64,000 nucleotides of DNA from Flammeovirgaceae bacterium UBA1842 (GTDB taxonomy: Bacteria; Bacteroidota; Bacteroidia; Cytophagales; Cyclobacteriaceae), in assembly GCA_002338655.1 (NCBI GenBank), contig DDIU01000004.1, positions 62,001 to 126,000 of the forward strand. Reading direction: 5' to 3'. The notes under the pieces were generated by a model, which was not told where the DNA came from, ran no database searches, and saw only the letters and a list, made by a program, of their open reading frames with translations. Numbering within the stretch: the first letter of the stretch is position 1; every line of letters starts with the position of its first letter. Made by a program: the position numbers and the translations under genes. Below are positions 26,243-36,168 of the stretch, piece by piece.

Positions 26243-27963
26243 AGAAACTATTCTTTTCTTTAATTCTTTTAGCTGCATTGGTTAGTTGTAAGGACAGTAA
26301 AAGTAAGTCGGAAACAACGGAATCATCAGATGAAACTTCTCAAATATTTTTCAATGGAGACATCATTACGATGGATGCTGAAACACTAGAATACGTTGAA
26401 GCAATTGTTTCCCAGAATGGAAAAATTGCTTTTGCTGGAAGCAAGGAAGAAGCGGAGGAAAAATTTGGAGACGCTGAATTAATAGACCTAAAAGGAAAAA
26501 CGTTACTACCCGGTTTTATCGACCCTCATAGTCATTTTGCTATGGTTTCAAACACGATGGGGCAAGTGGATCTAAATCCAGAACCAGTGGGGACAGTCAA
26601 AAATATTCCGGATATCACGAAGCGCATGAAAGCGTATAAGCAAGAAAATAATATTCCTGATGGTGAGTGGATTTTTGGTTGGGGTTATGATGATGGACAA
26701 TTAGTAGAACATCGTCATCCTACAAAAGCTGAAATCGATGCTGTACTACCCAACAATCCAGTGTATTTGCAACATACAAGTGGACACATGGGAGTCGCAA
26801 ATTCAATGGCCTTGAAAGAAATGAATGTTTCTGCAAGTACGCCTGATCCTGATGGTGGAATTATAGAAAGGATGCCAAATTCAAAAGAACCCAACGGATT
26901 AGTCCAGGAAACTGCTATGTATCCTTTTGTTGGTAATATGCTTCAAATCCTTGTAAAGGACCATGCAAGACATTTTGACTCTACACAAGAGTATTATGCG
27001 GCTAACGGAATTACAACTGCTCAAGATGGTATGACTGACAGAAACACCATCCGTTTCTTTCAATCTCAGGCGGACGCAGGTAAACTTAAAATTGACCTGA
27101 TTGCTTTAGCGGGTTATGCTGAGTTACAAAGTAATTTGAACGATACCACGCTTCAATTTAAAACCTATAAAAACGGATTTAAAATCCAAGGCACAAAAAT
27201 AGTAGCCGATGGTTCTCCACAAGGAAAAACCGCTTTCTTCACAAAACCTTACTTGACTGAAGTTCCAGGCTGTACCCACGATTGTAGAGGTTTACCAAGT
27301 TTAACACAAGAAACCATCAATGAATTGTTTGTATTGGCTTATGGTAGGGATAACCAATTATTTGTGCATTGTAATGGTGATGCAACGATAGATATGATCA
27401 TTAAGGCCCATGAAAATGCTTGCAACATATTGAATCAACCGTTAGATAAAGACAGAAGAACCATTATTATCCATGCGCAATTTACACGTCCAGATCAATT
27501 GGAAACATTTGTTAAATATAAAATAGAGCCTTCATTCTTCACTAATCACGCCTATTTTTGGGGAGATGACCATGTAAAGAATTTGGGTAAAGAACGGGCG
27601 GATTTTTTAAGTCCAATGGTAACTGCACAACGTTTAGGTTTAAAACCAACCAATCATTCAGATGCTACCGTAACACCAGTCAATCCTCTTTTTACAGTTT
27701 GGACAGCAGTAAACCGTGTATCAAGATCTGGGGCGATAATTGGCGATAACGAAAGAACAACACCTTATCAAGCATTAAAAGCAATCACATCAAATGCAGC
27801 TTACGAATTTTTTGATGAGAACTTGAAAGGTACTTTAACAGAAGGAAAATTGGCTGACTTTGTGATTCTAGATAAAAATCCATTGAAAGTAGCACCGATG
27901 GACATAAAGGATATTCAGGTATTGGAAACCATTAAAGAAGGGGTGAGCATTTATAAAAAATAA
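26239..27963 (+). CDS. Amidohydrolase (YtcJ-like), predicted lipoprotein
   Basis: 574 residues. A lipoprotein signal (LILLAALVSC, Cys at about residue 17) is followed by a charged linker and an amidohydrolase-3 domain. The domain begins FNGDIITMDAETLEY, with the metal-binding HSH in GFIDPHSHFAM and later His motifs (LFVHCNGDATID, IIIHAQFTRP). The C-terminal EGKLADFVILDKNP is typical of the superfamily. Members hydrolyse amide or cyclic C-N bonds with a metal centre; lipidation puts this one outside the cytoplasm. It is flanked by SDR enzymes (the next is 5 bases away), suggesting a shared catabolic pathway. Confidence 0.88.
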   Translation: MKKLFFSLILLAALVSCKDSKSKSETTESSDETSQIFFNGDIITMDAETLEYVEAIVSQNGKIAFAGSKEEAEEKFGDAELIDLKGKTLLPGFIDPHSHFAMVSNTMGQVDLNPEPVGTVKNIPDITKRMKAYKQENNIPDGEWIFGWGYDDGQLVEHRHPTKAEIDAVLPNNPVYLQHTSGHMGVANSMALKEMNVSASTPDPDGGIIERMPNSKEPNGLVQETAMYPFVGNMLQILVKDHARHFDSTQEYYAANGITTAQDGMTDRNTIRFFQSQADAGKLKIDLIALAGYAELQSNLNDTTLQFKTYKNGFKIQGTKIVADGSPQGKTAFFTKPYLTEVPGCTHDCRGLPSLTQETINELFVLAYGRDNQLFVHCNGDATIDMIIKAHENACNILNQPLDKDRRTIIIHAQFTRPDQLETFVKYKIEPSFFTNHAYFWGDDHVKNLGKERADFLSPMVTAQRLGLKPTNHSDATVTPVNPLFTVWTAVNRVSRSGAIIGDNERTTPYQALKAITSNAAYEFFDENLKGTLTEGKLADFVILDKNPLKVAPMDIKDIQVLETIKEGVSIYKK

Positions 27964-27967
27964 CATT

Positions 27968-28714
27968 ATGAAAAATTTAAAAGGGAAAGTAATAATCGTA
28001 ACAGGAGGGGCAGCAGGAATTGGAGGAGCGATGACTTCTGAACTCACTGAAAGAGGGGCTTGTGTGGTTGCAGTAGATTTAAATGAAGATGCCGGAAAGA
28101 ATAAAGTAGCGTCCAATCCGGAACAAATTGTCTTTTTAAAAGGAGATATATCTAAAGAATCAGTTGCGAAAGAAGCTGTTGAATTAGCCGTTTCTAAATT
28201 CGGAAAATTAACCAGTGTGGTTAATAATGCACATGCATCTCGCCAAAAACCATTGATGGACCTCACCGAAGATGATTGGGAATTGTCTATGAACACAGGT
28301 TTAAAAGGAACTTTAAATTTTATGAAAGCTGCCTATCCCGAGCTAAAAAAAACCAAAGGGGCCATTGTCAATTTTGGTTCTGGGGCCGGATTATTAGGTC
28401 AAAAAAATCAGGGAAGTTACGCAGCAGCTAAGGAAGCTATTAGAGGATTATCTCGTGTGGCAGCCAATGAATGGGCGGAGGATGGCATTCGGGTAAATAT
28501 CGTTTGTCCGTTGGCCTTTACTGAAGGAGTTAAACAATGGAAAGAAAATTTTCCAGATCAATATGAAGAGATTATCAGTAAAAATCCGATGCAGCGTTTT
28601 GGAGATCCACAAAAAGATGTCGCCCCAATAATTGCGTTTTTATTGAGTGATGACAGTCAGTATATGACAGGCCAAACACTCATGGCAGATGGTGGAGATA
28701 TTAAATTGAGATAG
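27968..28714 (+). CDS. SDR oxidoreductase
   Basis: 248 residues, a classical SDR. The nucleotide-binding motif is VTGGAAGIGG. The active-site Ser lies in NFGSGAGLLG, and Tyr-x3-Lys in SYAAAKEAI. The C-terminal DGGD ending is also typical. The NNA motif appears as VNNAHASRQ, with His where Gly is usual, so the substrate pocket may be unusual. It starts 5 bases after the amidohydrolase and is 16 bases before the next SDR, so it is in the same transcript. It reduces or oxidises an alcohol/ketone with NAD(P); the substrate is unknown. Confidence 0.88.
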   Translation: MKNLKGKVIIVTGGAAGIGGAMTSELTERGACVVAVDLNEDAGKNKVASNPEQIVFLKGDISKESVAKEAVELAVSKFGKLTSVVNNAHASRQKPLMDLTEDDWELSMNTGLKGTLNFMKAAYPELKKTKGAIVNFGSGAGLLGQKNQGSYAAAKEAIRGLSRVAANEWAEDGIRVNIVCPLAFTEGVKQWKENFPDQYEEIISKNPMQRFGDPQKDVAPIIAFLLSDDSQYMTGQTLMADGGDIKLR

Positions 28715-28729
28715 CAAAAAAACTATTCT

Positions 28730-29503
28730 ATGAACACATCTGATTTATTCAACTTAAAAGGAAAAACAGCCATCGTAACTGGTGGCGCAAATGGAATAGG
28801 AAAAGCTACAGCTTTAATTTTAGCAAAACACGGAGCTAATATTTCAATTGGTGATTTTAATTTAGAGGATGCAAAAACAACGGCAAAAGAAATTGAAGCA
28901 TTAGGTGTAAAAGCGATTGCAGTTGCTTGTAATGTTTTGAAGGATAGTGATTTAGTTAATTTAGTAGAAACTACAGTTAAAAAATTAGGAGGAATCCACA
29001 TTTTGATAAACAATGCTGGAGGTGGCGGTGGCGGACGTGAGAATCCATTTAAGGTTTCAGTAGACGATATTAAGCGAGATTATGAGCTAAATGTATTTAG
29101 TGGTTGGAGGTTATGCCAATTAGTAGTACCCCACATGAAAAAAGAGGGTTATGGTTCAATCGTATTTACTACGTCTATGTCGAGTATAAACAAAAGCCCA
29201 AACATGAGTGGTTATGGTGGTTCTAAAGCAGCAGTCAATCATACGGTAGCAAACCTTGCACACGATTTTGGCCCCGAAGTACGTATTAATGCCGTTGGTC
29301 CCGGTGCTACAAGAACTGCAGCTCTGGAAACCGTTTTAACTCCGGAGATAGAGAAAAAGATGTTGGCCCATACGCCAATAAAACGTTTGGGAACTGCCGA
29401 TGATATTGCAGGAGCCATGTTGTATTTTGCTTCGCCCATTTCTGAATGGGTAAGTGGCCAAACAATTTTCGTAAACGGGGGAGGGGAGCAAACACTTGAT
29501 TAA
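28730..29503 (+). CDS. SDR oxidoreductase, 7-alpha-hydroxysteroid dehydrogenase-like
   Basis: 257 residues with the full SDR set: VTGGANGIGK, INNAGGGGGG, catalytic Ser in TTSMSSINK, Tyr-x3-Lys in GYGGSKAAV, and the C-terminal VSGQTIFVNGGG. It most resembles the FabG/7-alpha-hydroxysteroid dehydrogenase group. Together with the preceding SDR and the amidohydrolase it forms a compact operon. Three SDRs side by side suggest successive oxidation/reduction steps on one ring or hydroxy compound, but no substrate is identifiable. Confidence 0.88.
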   Translation: MNTSDLFNLKGKTAIVTGGANGIGKATALILAKHGANISIGDFNLEDAKTTAKEIEALGVKAIAVACNVLKDSDLVNLVETTVKKLGGIHILINNAGGGGGGRENPFKVSVDDIKRDYELNVFSGWRLCQLVVPHMKKEGYGSIVFTTSMSSINKSPNMSGYGGSKAAVNHTVANLAHDFGPEVRINAVGPGATRTAALETVLTPEIEKKMLAHTPIKRLGTADDIAGAMLYFASPISEWVSGQTIFVNGGGEQTLD

Positions 29504-29630
29504 AAAAGTTCAAGGAGTAACAGGATTTATTCCCAATGTGATTTTAGTATTTAGAAGTATAGTGGTAATACCACCTATATTTTTACAGATTTGCTAATTA
29601 GAGATCGTTCAAAAAGAATAACCGAATGTA

Positions 29631-30911
29631 ATGACCGAAAAAGAAACAAATTTTGCCAAATTCCTTGAAGACTGGCTATTGAGCAATTTGGATATCAATC
29701 AGGATCAGGCACAGTTACTTAAAATGGGAATCCTGATTTTAGTAGCTGGATTGGTGGCTATCCTCCTTTGGAAAATAGCCCAATTTACAATGAACAAGCT
29801 CATAAGCAGGGTAGAAAGGCGTGCATCTGCTCAATGGAGCAATGTGCTCTTCCAAGGGGCTTTTGCAAAATTGCCACTCATCATCCCAGCGATTTATATT
29901 ACTGGTGTTTTACCACTGATTTTTTCAGATTATCCCACTTGGATCCCAACTATTGAAACCCTCACCTCTGCCTACATAGCCCTTGTCGTAATTAGAATTA
30001 TTAGTTCAGCCATTTCAGCTACTAATGTATACTACAGTACCTCTACCAGATATAAGGATAAGCCCATTGCTAGTTTTACACAGCTTGCTAAAATCGTAGT
30101 TTGGACAATAGGCGTCATTTTTATTCTTTCCATTCTGACCGACCGTAATCCACTCGCACTTTTTGGGGCACTGGGTGCGGTATCCGCAGTGATACTTTTG
30201 ATTTTTAAAGATACCCTTCTGGGGTTTATTGCAAGTATCCAGCTTACCATTAATGATATGGTCAGGATCGGGGATTGGGTTTCCGTTCCCAAATATGGTG
30301 CCGATGGCGATGTGATAGGCATTTATCTTACCACCATTAAGGTTAGCAATTGGGATATGACCATATCCACAGTTCCAACATACTCTTTTGTTAGCGATAG
30401 CTTCAAAAACTGGCGGGGAATGCAGGAAAGCGGAGGAAGGCGGATCAAGCGTTCCATAAATTTTAAGATATCTTCTGTTAAATTCTGTGATGAGGAGATG
30501 CTCGCGCGCTATGCTAAAATTGAGTTGGTCAGGGAACATATCGAAAGAAGGACCAAAGAAATTTTGGCCTACAATACTGAAATGAATGTGAATACGGAGC
30601 AGTCAATCGTAAACGGCCGCAGGATGACCAATATTGGTGTATTTCGTGAGTATATTCAAAATATGCTAAAGAACAATCCAAATATTAATCTTGATATGAC
30701 CAACATGGTTAGGCAGCTAGATCCAACCGAAAAAGGCGTACCCCTGGAGATATACTGTTTTTCTAGTAATAAATCCTGGATAGCGTACGAGGGGATTCAA
30801 TCTGATATTTTTGATCATATCATGGCAACAGCTAGCCATTTTGATCTTGAAATATTTGAGAATCCCTCAAGCTCAGATTTGCAGAAGTTGGTGGTAAGGA
30901 CTAATTCCTAG
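29631..30911 (+). CDS. MscS-family mechanosensitive channel (YbdG-like)
   Basis: 426 residues. Five N-terminal membrane segments lie before residue ~190, followed by the MscS pore and beta domain (LGFIASIQLTINDMVRIGDWV, then GDVIGIYLTTIKVSNWDMT). A long soluble C-terminus includes KNWRGMQESGGRRIKRSINF, a signature of YbdG-type channels. It is a tension-gated or osmotic-response channel in the inner membrane. A short palindrome GTGGTAATACCAC lies 50-60 bases upstream. It converges on the FUSC gene with a 44-base gap. Confidence 0.9.
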   Translation: MTEKETNFAKFLEDWLLSNLDINQDQAQLLKMGILILVAGLVAILLWKIAQFTMNKLISRVERRASAQWSNVLFQGAFAKLPLIIPAIYITGVLPLIFSDYPTWIPTIETLTSAYIALVVIRIISSAISATNVYYSTSTRYKDKPIASFTQLAKIVVWTIGVIFILSILTDRNPLALFGALGAVSAVILLIFKDTLLGFIASIQLTINDMVRIGDWVSVPKYGADGDVIGIYLTTIKVSNWDMTISTVPTYSFVSDSFKNWRGMQESGGRRIKRSINFKISSVKFCDEEMLARYAKIELVREHIERRTKEILAYNTEMNVNTEQSIVNGRRMTNIGVFREYIQNMLKNNPNINLDMTNMVRQLDPTEKGVPLEIYCFSSNKSWIAYEGIQSDIFDHIMATASHFDLEIFENPSSSDLQKLVVRTNS

Positions 30912-30955
30912 CTCTCTTGAAGAACGATATTCACTAATAAAAATTGGTATAAATA

Positions 30956-33175
30956 TCAATCCAATTTCATTGATGAGGCCAGTTTGAGTATTTCCCTGCT
31001 TATAGAAAACAACCATTGCAGTTGTTCCCAGACCAAATGTGCTTCTTGAAGATCACGTTCTGTTCGCTTGTCTTCAGACAAATTCTTAAAATCCAAAGAA
31101 TTGAACGAAGGGAACAGTTCCTCAAATAATGGGTCATCGTCAGAAAAAACATGAGCACTATTGTATTCCTTTTCATTAAGGCAATGGAGCACCCTCTCCA
31201 AGTTCTGCTCTATTTTTTCAGTAACATCTTTAAACAGTTCAGATGCTTCGGTGGTTTCATGGTGCTGTATGTAGGTGCTTAACGAAGCTAATGAAGCCAG
31301 AAACTTGTGGTTCAAGACTACAAGTTGGTAAATTTTGTCCATGCCCTTCTGTTTCGACTTGGGCTCCTGCGCCATTCGCTGAAAAGCGGAACTTAAGTTA
31401 GAAGTTTCCAAAAATGCCTCCTTACGCGCAATATTGTAGGAGGTCGGTATGTTTCCCTTTAGCTGATAGTATTCGGTAATTTTATGAAGGAAATCCATGT
31501 TGGCCTTCACACTTTTTTCGATACTTTTCTTGATTTTGACAAACTCCCAAGTTGGCCAAAACAACAACATAGCGGCATAGGATAGTGCTGCACCTACAAG
31601 GGTATCCAGAATACGGAATTTTATCACAGTAAAGAGATCGGGGCTAAGAAAAGCATAGATAAAAACCACACTCAACGTAATAAAAATAGCAGAAGCCCTG
31701 GAGTTTTTTTGTATTAGCGCCATGGCAGTGACCAAAGAGGCAATCCCCATAATCCCATACACAAAGAGATCGTGTATTAAGAAAATCAAACCATAGGCGA
31801 TGACCCCACCGACAAGCGTACCGATCATACGATCTATTGCCCGGCTTTTTGTAAGTCCGAAACTGGGCCGCATGATTACGATAATGGTCAGTAATATCCA
31901 GTATGGGTTTTGAAATGGGAAGATCGAGCCTAGCGTATAACCGATCATTACTGTAATGGCCAACCGAACCGAATGTCTAAAAATGCTTGACTTAAAACTA
32001 AGGTTCCTTAGTAATAGTATAGGGGCATAATCTTGATGCGAGACAAAGCGTTTGGCAGCTTTCCGGTCAATTAGATCAATTTCCTTCAAATCGGGATCGC
32101 CCAACAGCCATTTGATTTTTTTTAGTTTCTCAAACTGCTTTTCTTGATACTCAAGCCAATTTTGGAGCATAAGGTATTCGTAATTTAAGGCTTTTCGTAA
32201 CAAGGCTATTTCAAGCCTCACCTCCTCAAAACATTGACTTAATTGATCGTTATTAGGTAGATTGTTTTTGTCATTTCCCGATTCGGAAATCAAATGCAAT
32301 TGATCTGACATTTCGAAAATAAGATCCTGAAATATTTTAACGTATTGCGGATGGTCATTAAAGAGTTCATCCATACGATCATAATTAACGGGATTGGCGA
32401 TAGCCGTTTCCAGCATATCCACTAATTGTGCAAATATTAGCAGCCGTTTATCTTGATAATCGGAATTCTCGGAAGTATTTCTGGGAAGGATCAAAATTTC
32501 CCTTAAAGTCTCGTGCTTCTCGGTAAGCTGGCTTTGCAGTTTAAGCAGTTTAGACTGTAATTTTTCATGGTCTTTATGCGGACCGATCAATTTTCCCCGG
32601 GTTTTTAAAAATTCTGCCGTGAGCAAATAGGTTTCCGATAATAATTCCTCCGTCTCTGCTTTGGGATTGATAAGGTGCCAAAATTTAGCCAAAAGCAAAT
32701 ACCAAAGCCCACCGGCACCTATCAACATGGCATATTGATAGATTTCCAATTCTTTTGAATCATTGGCAAAGCTCAGCGCCAAGGCCAAAAGACCTGAAAA
32801 ACTAATGAGTGAAGCCCGGAAACCATAGATAGAAATAAAGGCAATGCCAAAGCTGAGCATACCTAATATGGGTAGGGAAAGCCATGTTTCATAATGCAGG
32901 TAACCTCCAATAAAACTGACAATCATAACCAATGCCGCAGACATTAGAATGCCATTTTTCTTATGTTGAAAACTACCACTGATATCACTGGGCGAACTCC
33001 AGAAGGCACCAAGGCAAAGTGCTAGCCCAATTTGAAAATAACCGAGTTGTAGGCTAATTATTATTGGTAGGGTGATCGCAATGCCAACTAAGATGGCCCT
33101 GGAAAAAGAGGTGCTTTTCAAGAACTGTTGTAAAGCCTTAAAATTAACCGAAATAACACGGGTTACAGTACTCAA
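30956..33175 (-). CDS. FUSC-family (YccS/YhfK-like) inner-membrane protein
   Basis: 739 residues in the repeated layout of the family: an N-terminal block of about six membrane segments (22-160), a cytoplasmic domain (about 170-400), a second membrane block (about 410-530, with VRLAITVMIGYTLG, PYWILLTIIVIMRPSFG and the TKSRAIDRMIGTLVGG signature) and a C-terminal helical domain. FUSC/aromatic-acid exporter proteins resemble AaeB efflux pumps; the substrate is unknown. It is divergent from aconitase, with a 179-bp gap between them. Confidence 0.88.
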   Translation of the reverse strand: MSTVTRVISVNFKALQQFLKSTSFSRAILVGIAITLPIIISLQLGYFQIGLALCLGAFWSSPSDISGSFQHKKNGILMSAALVMIVSFIGGYLHYETWLSLPILGMLSFGIAFISIYGFRASLISFSGLLALALSFANDSKELEIYQYAMLIGAGGLWYLLLAKFWHLINPKAETEELLSETYLLTAEFLKTRGKLIGPHKDHEKLQSKLLKLQSQLTEKHETLREILILPRNTSENSDYQDKRLLIFAQLVDMLETAIANPVNYDRMDELFNDHPQYVKIFQDLIFEMSDQLHLISESGNDKNNLPNNDQLSQCFEEVRLEIALLRKALNYEYLMLQNWLEYQEKQFEKLKKIKWLLGDPDLKEIDLIDRKAAKRFVSHQDYAPILLLRNLSFKSSIFRHSVRLAITVMIGYTLGSIFPFQNPYWILLTIIVIMRPSFGLTKSRAIDRMIGTLVGGVIAYGLIFLIHDLFVYGIMGIASLVTAMALIQKNSRASAIFITLSVVFIYAFLSPDLFTVIKFRILDTLVGAALSYAAMLLFWPTWEFVKIKKSIEKSVKANMDFLHKITEYYQLKGNIPTSYNIARKEAFLETSNLSSAFQRMAQEPKSKQKGMDKIYQLVVLNHKFLASLASLSTYIQHHETTEASELFKDVTEKIEQNLERVLHCLNEKEYNSAHVFSDDDPLFEELFPSFNSLDFKNLSEDKRTERDLQEAHLVWEQLQWLFSISREILKLASSMKLD

Positions 33176-33354
33176 AATAGAACAATTTAACTACCAAGAT
33201 AGGGCTTTTGCAATACAGAATCTATATTGAAAATCAAAATTGGTTTCAACACGCTTTATCCTTACTTTTATGTAAAGCTCAATATAGAGGTATTTGAAAT
33301 TATAAATGCAGCTATGTAGAACAACATATTAGACCAACATTAAACACTAAGAAT

Positions 33355-36144
33355 ATGTCCAAAGATCCTTATCAGATAAAGAAATCGTTGACCATTAAAA
33401 ACGATACTTTCAATTATTTTAGTCTTAAAGAACTCGAAAAGCAAGGGCATGCCATTAGTAAATTGCCGTTTTCCATTAGAATTTTATTGGAAAATGCTTT
33501 ACGCAATTTTGATGACTTTGCCGTAACAAAGGAGAATATTGAAACACTTTTGCATTGGCAGCCAAAAGGCTCTGACAAAGACATTCCCTTTAAGCCTGCC
33601 CGTGTTTTGATGCAAGACTTTACTGGAGTTCCCGCTGTGGTTGATATTGCAGCACTTCGTGCAGAGGTGGCAAGAAAAGGCAAAGACCCAAATTCAATCA
33701 ATCCACTTATACCTGTTGATCTGGTGATCGACCACTCGGTACAGGTAGATTTTTTTGGGACTGATTATTCCTACGAACGTAATATAGACGAAGAGTACAG
33801 GCGCAACAAAGAACGTTACCAATTTTTGAAATGGGCGCAGAATTCTTTTGATAATTTCACTGTCGTACCTCCCGGAATGGGAATTTGCCATCAGGTAAAC
33901 TTGGAGTATTTGTCCAAAGGTGTCATTGCACGAAACGGGGAAATTTTCCCTGACACCTTAGTAGGCCTGGATAGTCATACGCCAATGGTCAATGGTATTG
34001 GCGTGGTGGCCTGGGGAGTTGGTGGTATTGAGGCAGAAGCAGCCATTTTAGGTCAGCCACTTTACTTTATAATGCCCGAAGTTATCGGACTCAGACTCAC
34101 AGGTAAACTTCCGTTGGGCTCTACCGCTACTGATCTTGTTTTAACCATAGCCAATTTGCTAAGGAAGCGTGGTGTGGTTGGTAAGTTTGTAGAGGTTTTC
34201 GGGCCTGGTTTGGACAACCTTTCAGTGCCGGACAGAGCGACTATTGGTAATATGTCACCGGAATTCGGGAGTACCATTACCTATTTCCCCATAGATGATA
34301 AAACGTTGGAGTATATGCGGAAAAGCAATCGCTCCGAAGAGCAAATCGAATTGGTGGAAACCTATTGCAAAACCAATATGCTATGGCGCGAACACGAGGA
34401 CAAGATCAACTATACGGATGTTGTAGAATTGGACCTCTCAACTATAGAGCCTACTGTAGCAGGACCTAAAAGACCGCAGGACAAAATCCTTTTAAAGGAT
34501 TTTAAAAACAAGTTTATTGAATTGTTGGATGAATCTTTCGATAGGAGATACATCGCCCAGGATAATCGTGAAATCGAAAAGGCCATAACACGTTTTGATG
34601 GTGAGGGTGGTGATTTGCCCTATTCCTCTGGTAAGGTGAGCCCACTTCCAACAGAAATAGAAACCAAAGAAAAGGATGGTTTAAAGACCGTTTGGATAAC
34701 AAGGGGTTCGGAGAAATATATGCTTTCAGATGGTTCGGTGGCTATAGCTGCCATTACTTCATGTACCAACACCTCCAATCCGTTTGTGATGGTGGGGGCG
34801 GGATTGGTAGCCCGTAAAGCCAGGGAACATGGGATCAATGTAAAGCCTTGGGTAAAAACATCACTCGCCCCAGGCTCTAAAGTGGTGACCGACTATTTGG
34901 AAAAGGCTGAATTGATGCAAGATTTGGAAGCACTGCAATTTCATTTGGTAGGCTACGGTTGTACCTCATGCATTGGAAATTCCGGCCCATTATCTCCCAA
35001 AATCGCTAAAGCGGTGGATGACAATAACCTTGTTGTGGCTTCTGTACTTTCCGGAAATAGAAATTTCGAGGCTAGGATCCATCCCCAAGTAAAAATGAAC
35101 TTTTTGATGTCGCCAATGCTTGTGGTTGCCTATGCTATAGCCGGTCGGGTGGATATTGATTTGATCAATGAACCCATTAGTTACGACTCCAACCGACAAG
35201 CGGTTTACCTGAAAGATATTTGGCCAACAGACGATGAAATCAATGAAGTTCTGAGCCGGGTTTTATCTCCAAAAGATTTTGAGAAAAACTACGGAGAGAT
35301 ATTCGAAGGCAATGAGATTTGGAGAAACCTGGAAGTGCCTAAAGGGAAGTTGTACGATTGGGATGATGCGTCAACCTATATTAAGGAAATTCCATTTTTC
35401 CATGACATATCAGAAAAGCCTGAGCCACTGGAAGACATACTTGGCGCAAGGGCATTGTTGGTATTGGGAGATAGTGTCACTACCGATCATATTTCTCCAG
35501 CAGGTGGTTTCAGCGAGCATTCTGCAGCAGGTAAATACCTATTGGATCGAGGGGTGAAAAAGGATAGTTTTAATTCCTACGGATCACGGAGAGGTAATGA
35601 TGAGGTGATGATACGCGGAACCTTTGCCAATGTACGGATCAAAAATAAACTAGCTGAAAAAGAAGGTGGCTACACAACCCATTTGCCCACAGGTAAAGAA
35701 ATGACTGTTTATGATGCCTCCTTAAAATACAAAGAGGAGCAGACCCCTTTACTGGTTCTGACAGGAAAAGAATATGGAAGCGGCTCTTCACGTGATTGGG
35801 CGGCTAAAGGCACATTTCTATTAGGTATAAAGTGCGTGTTGGCCGAAAGTTACGAACGAATCCATAGGAGTAACCTTGTTGGAATGGGCGTATTGCCACT
35901 TCAATACAAAGATGGGGAAACCGCTGAAGGTTTAGGGTTAACTGGCAAAGAGGTATTTTCAATAACCGGAATGGCTAACGACATCAAGCCATTGAAAGAA
36001 ATTGAGATAATTGCCAAAAACGAAGAAGGAAAGGAGATCAAGTTTCAGGCAATAGCCCGTCTCGATTCTAAAATAGAAATTGAATACTACCGAAACGGAG
36101 GTATTTTACAATATGTGCTTCGCCAATTTTTGAATAAAAACTAA
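33355..36144 (+). CDS. acnA: Aconitate hydratase, AcnA type
   Basis: 929 residues, the expected size for AcnA/IRP-type aconitase. The three [4Fe-4S] cysteines are visible in TSCTNTSNP and GYGCTSCIGNSGP. The substrate-side motifs GLDSHTPMVNG and the swivel-domain GKEYGSGSSRDWAAKG are intact. It isomerises citrate to isocitrate via cis-aconitate in the TCA cycle. It is monocistronic or leads the next genes loosely (24-base gap to the methyltransferase). The cluster makes it a typical target of oxidative and NO damage, relevant to the RIC gene elsewhere in the window. Confidence 0.97.
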   Translation: MSKDPYQIKKSLTIKNDTFNYFSLKELEKQGHAISKLPFSIRILLENALRNFDDFAVTKENIETLLHWQPKGSDKDIPFKPARVLMQDFTGVPAVVDIAALRAEVARKGKDPNSINPLIPVDLVIDHSVQVDFFGTDYSYERNIDEEYRRNKERYQFLKWAQNSFDNFTVVPPGMGICHQVNLEYLSKGVIARNGEIFPDTLVGLDSHTPMVNGIGVVAWGVGGIEAEAAILGQPLYFIMPEVIGLRLTGKLPLGSTATDLVLTIANLLRKRGVVGKFVEVFGPGLDNLSVPDRATIGNMSPEFGSTITYFPIDDKTLEYMRKSNRSEEQIELVETYCKTNMLWREHEDKINYTDVVELDLSTIEPTVAGPKRPQDKILLKDFKNKFIELLDESFDRRYIAQDNREIEKAITRFDGEGGDLPYSSGKVSPLPTEIETKEKDGLKTVWITRGSEKYMLSDGSVAIAAITSCTNTSNPFVMVGAGLVARKAREHGINVKPWVKTSLAPGSKVVTDYLEKAELMQDLEALQFHLVGYGCTSCIGNSGPLSPKIAKAVDDNNLVVASVLSGNRNFEARIHPQVKMNFLMSPMLVVAYAIAGRVDIDLINEPISYDSNRQAVYLKDIWPTDDEINEVLSRVLSPKDFEKNYGEIFEGNEIWRNLEVPKGKLYDWDDASTYIKEIPFFHDISEKPEPLEDILGARALLVLGDSVTTDHISPAGGFSEHSAAGKYLLDRGVKKDSFNSYGSRRGNDEVMIRGTFANVRIKNKLAEKEGGYTTHLPTGKEMTVYDASLKYKEEQTPLLVLTGKEYGSGSSRDWAAKGTFLLGIKCVLAESYERIHRSNLVGMGVLPLQYKDGETAEGLGLTGKEVFSITGMANDIKPLKEIEIIAKNEEGKEIKFQAIARLDSKIEIEYYRNGGILQYVLRQFLNKN

Positions 36145-36168
36145 AATTGAAAATCGTAGATTTACAGG

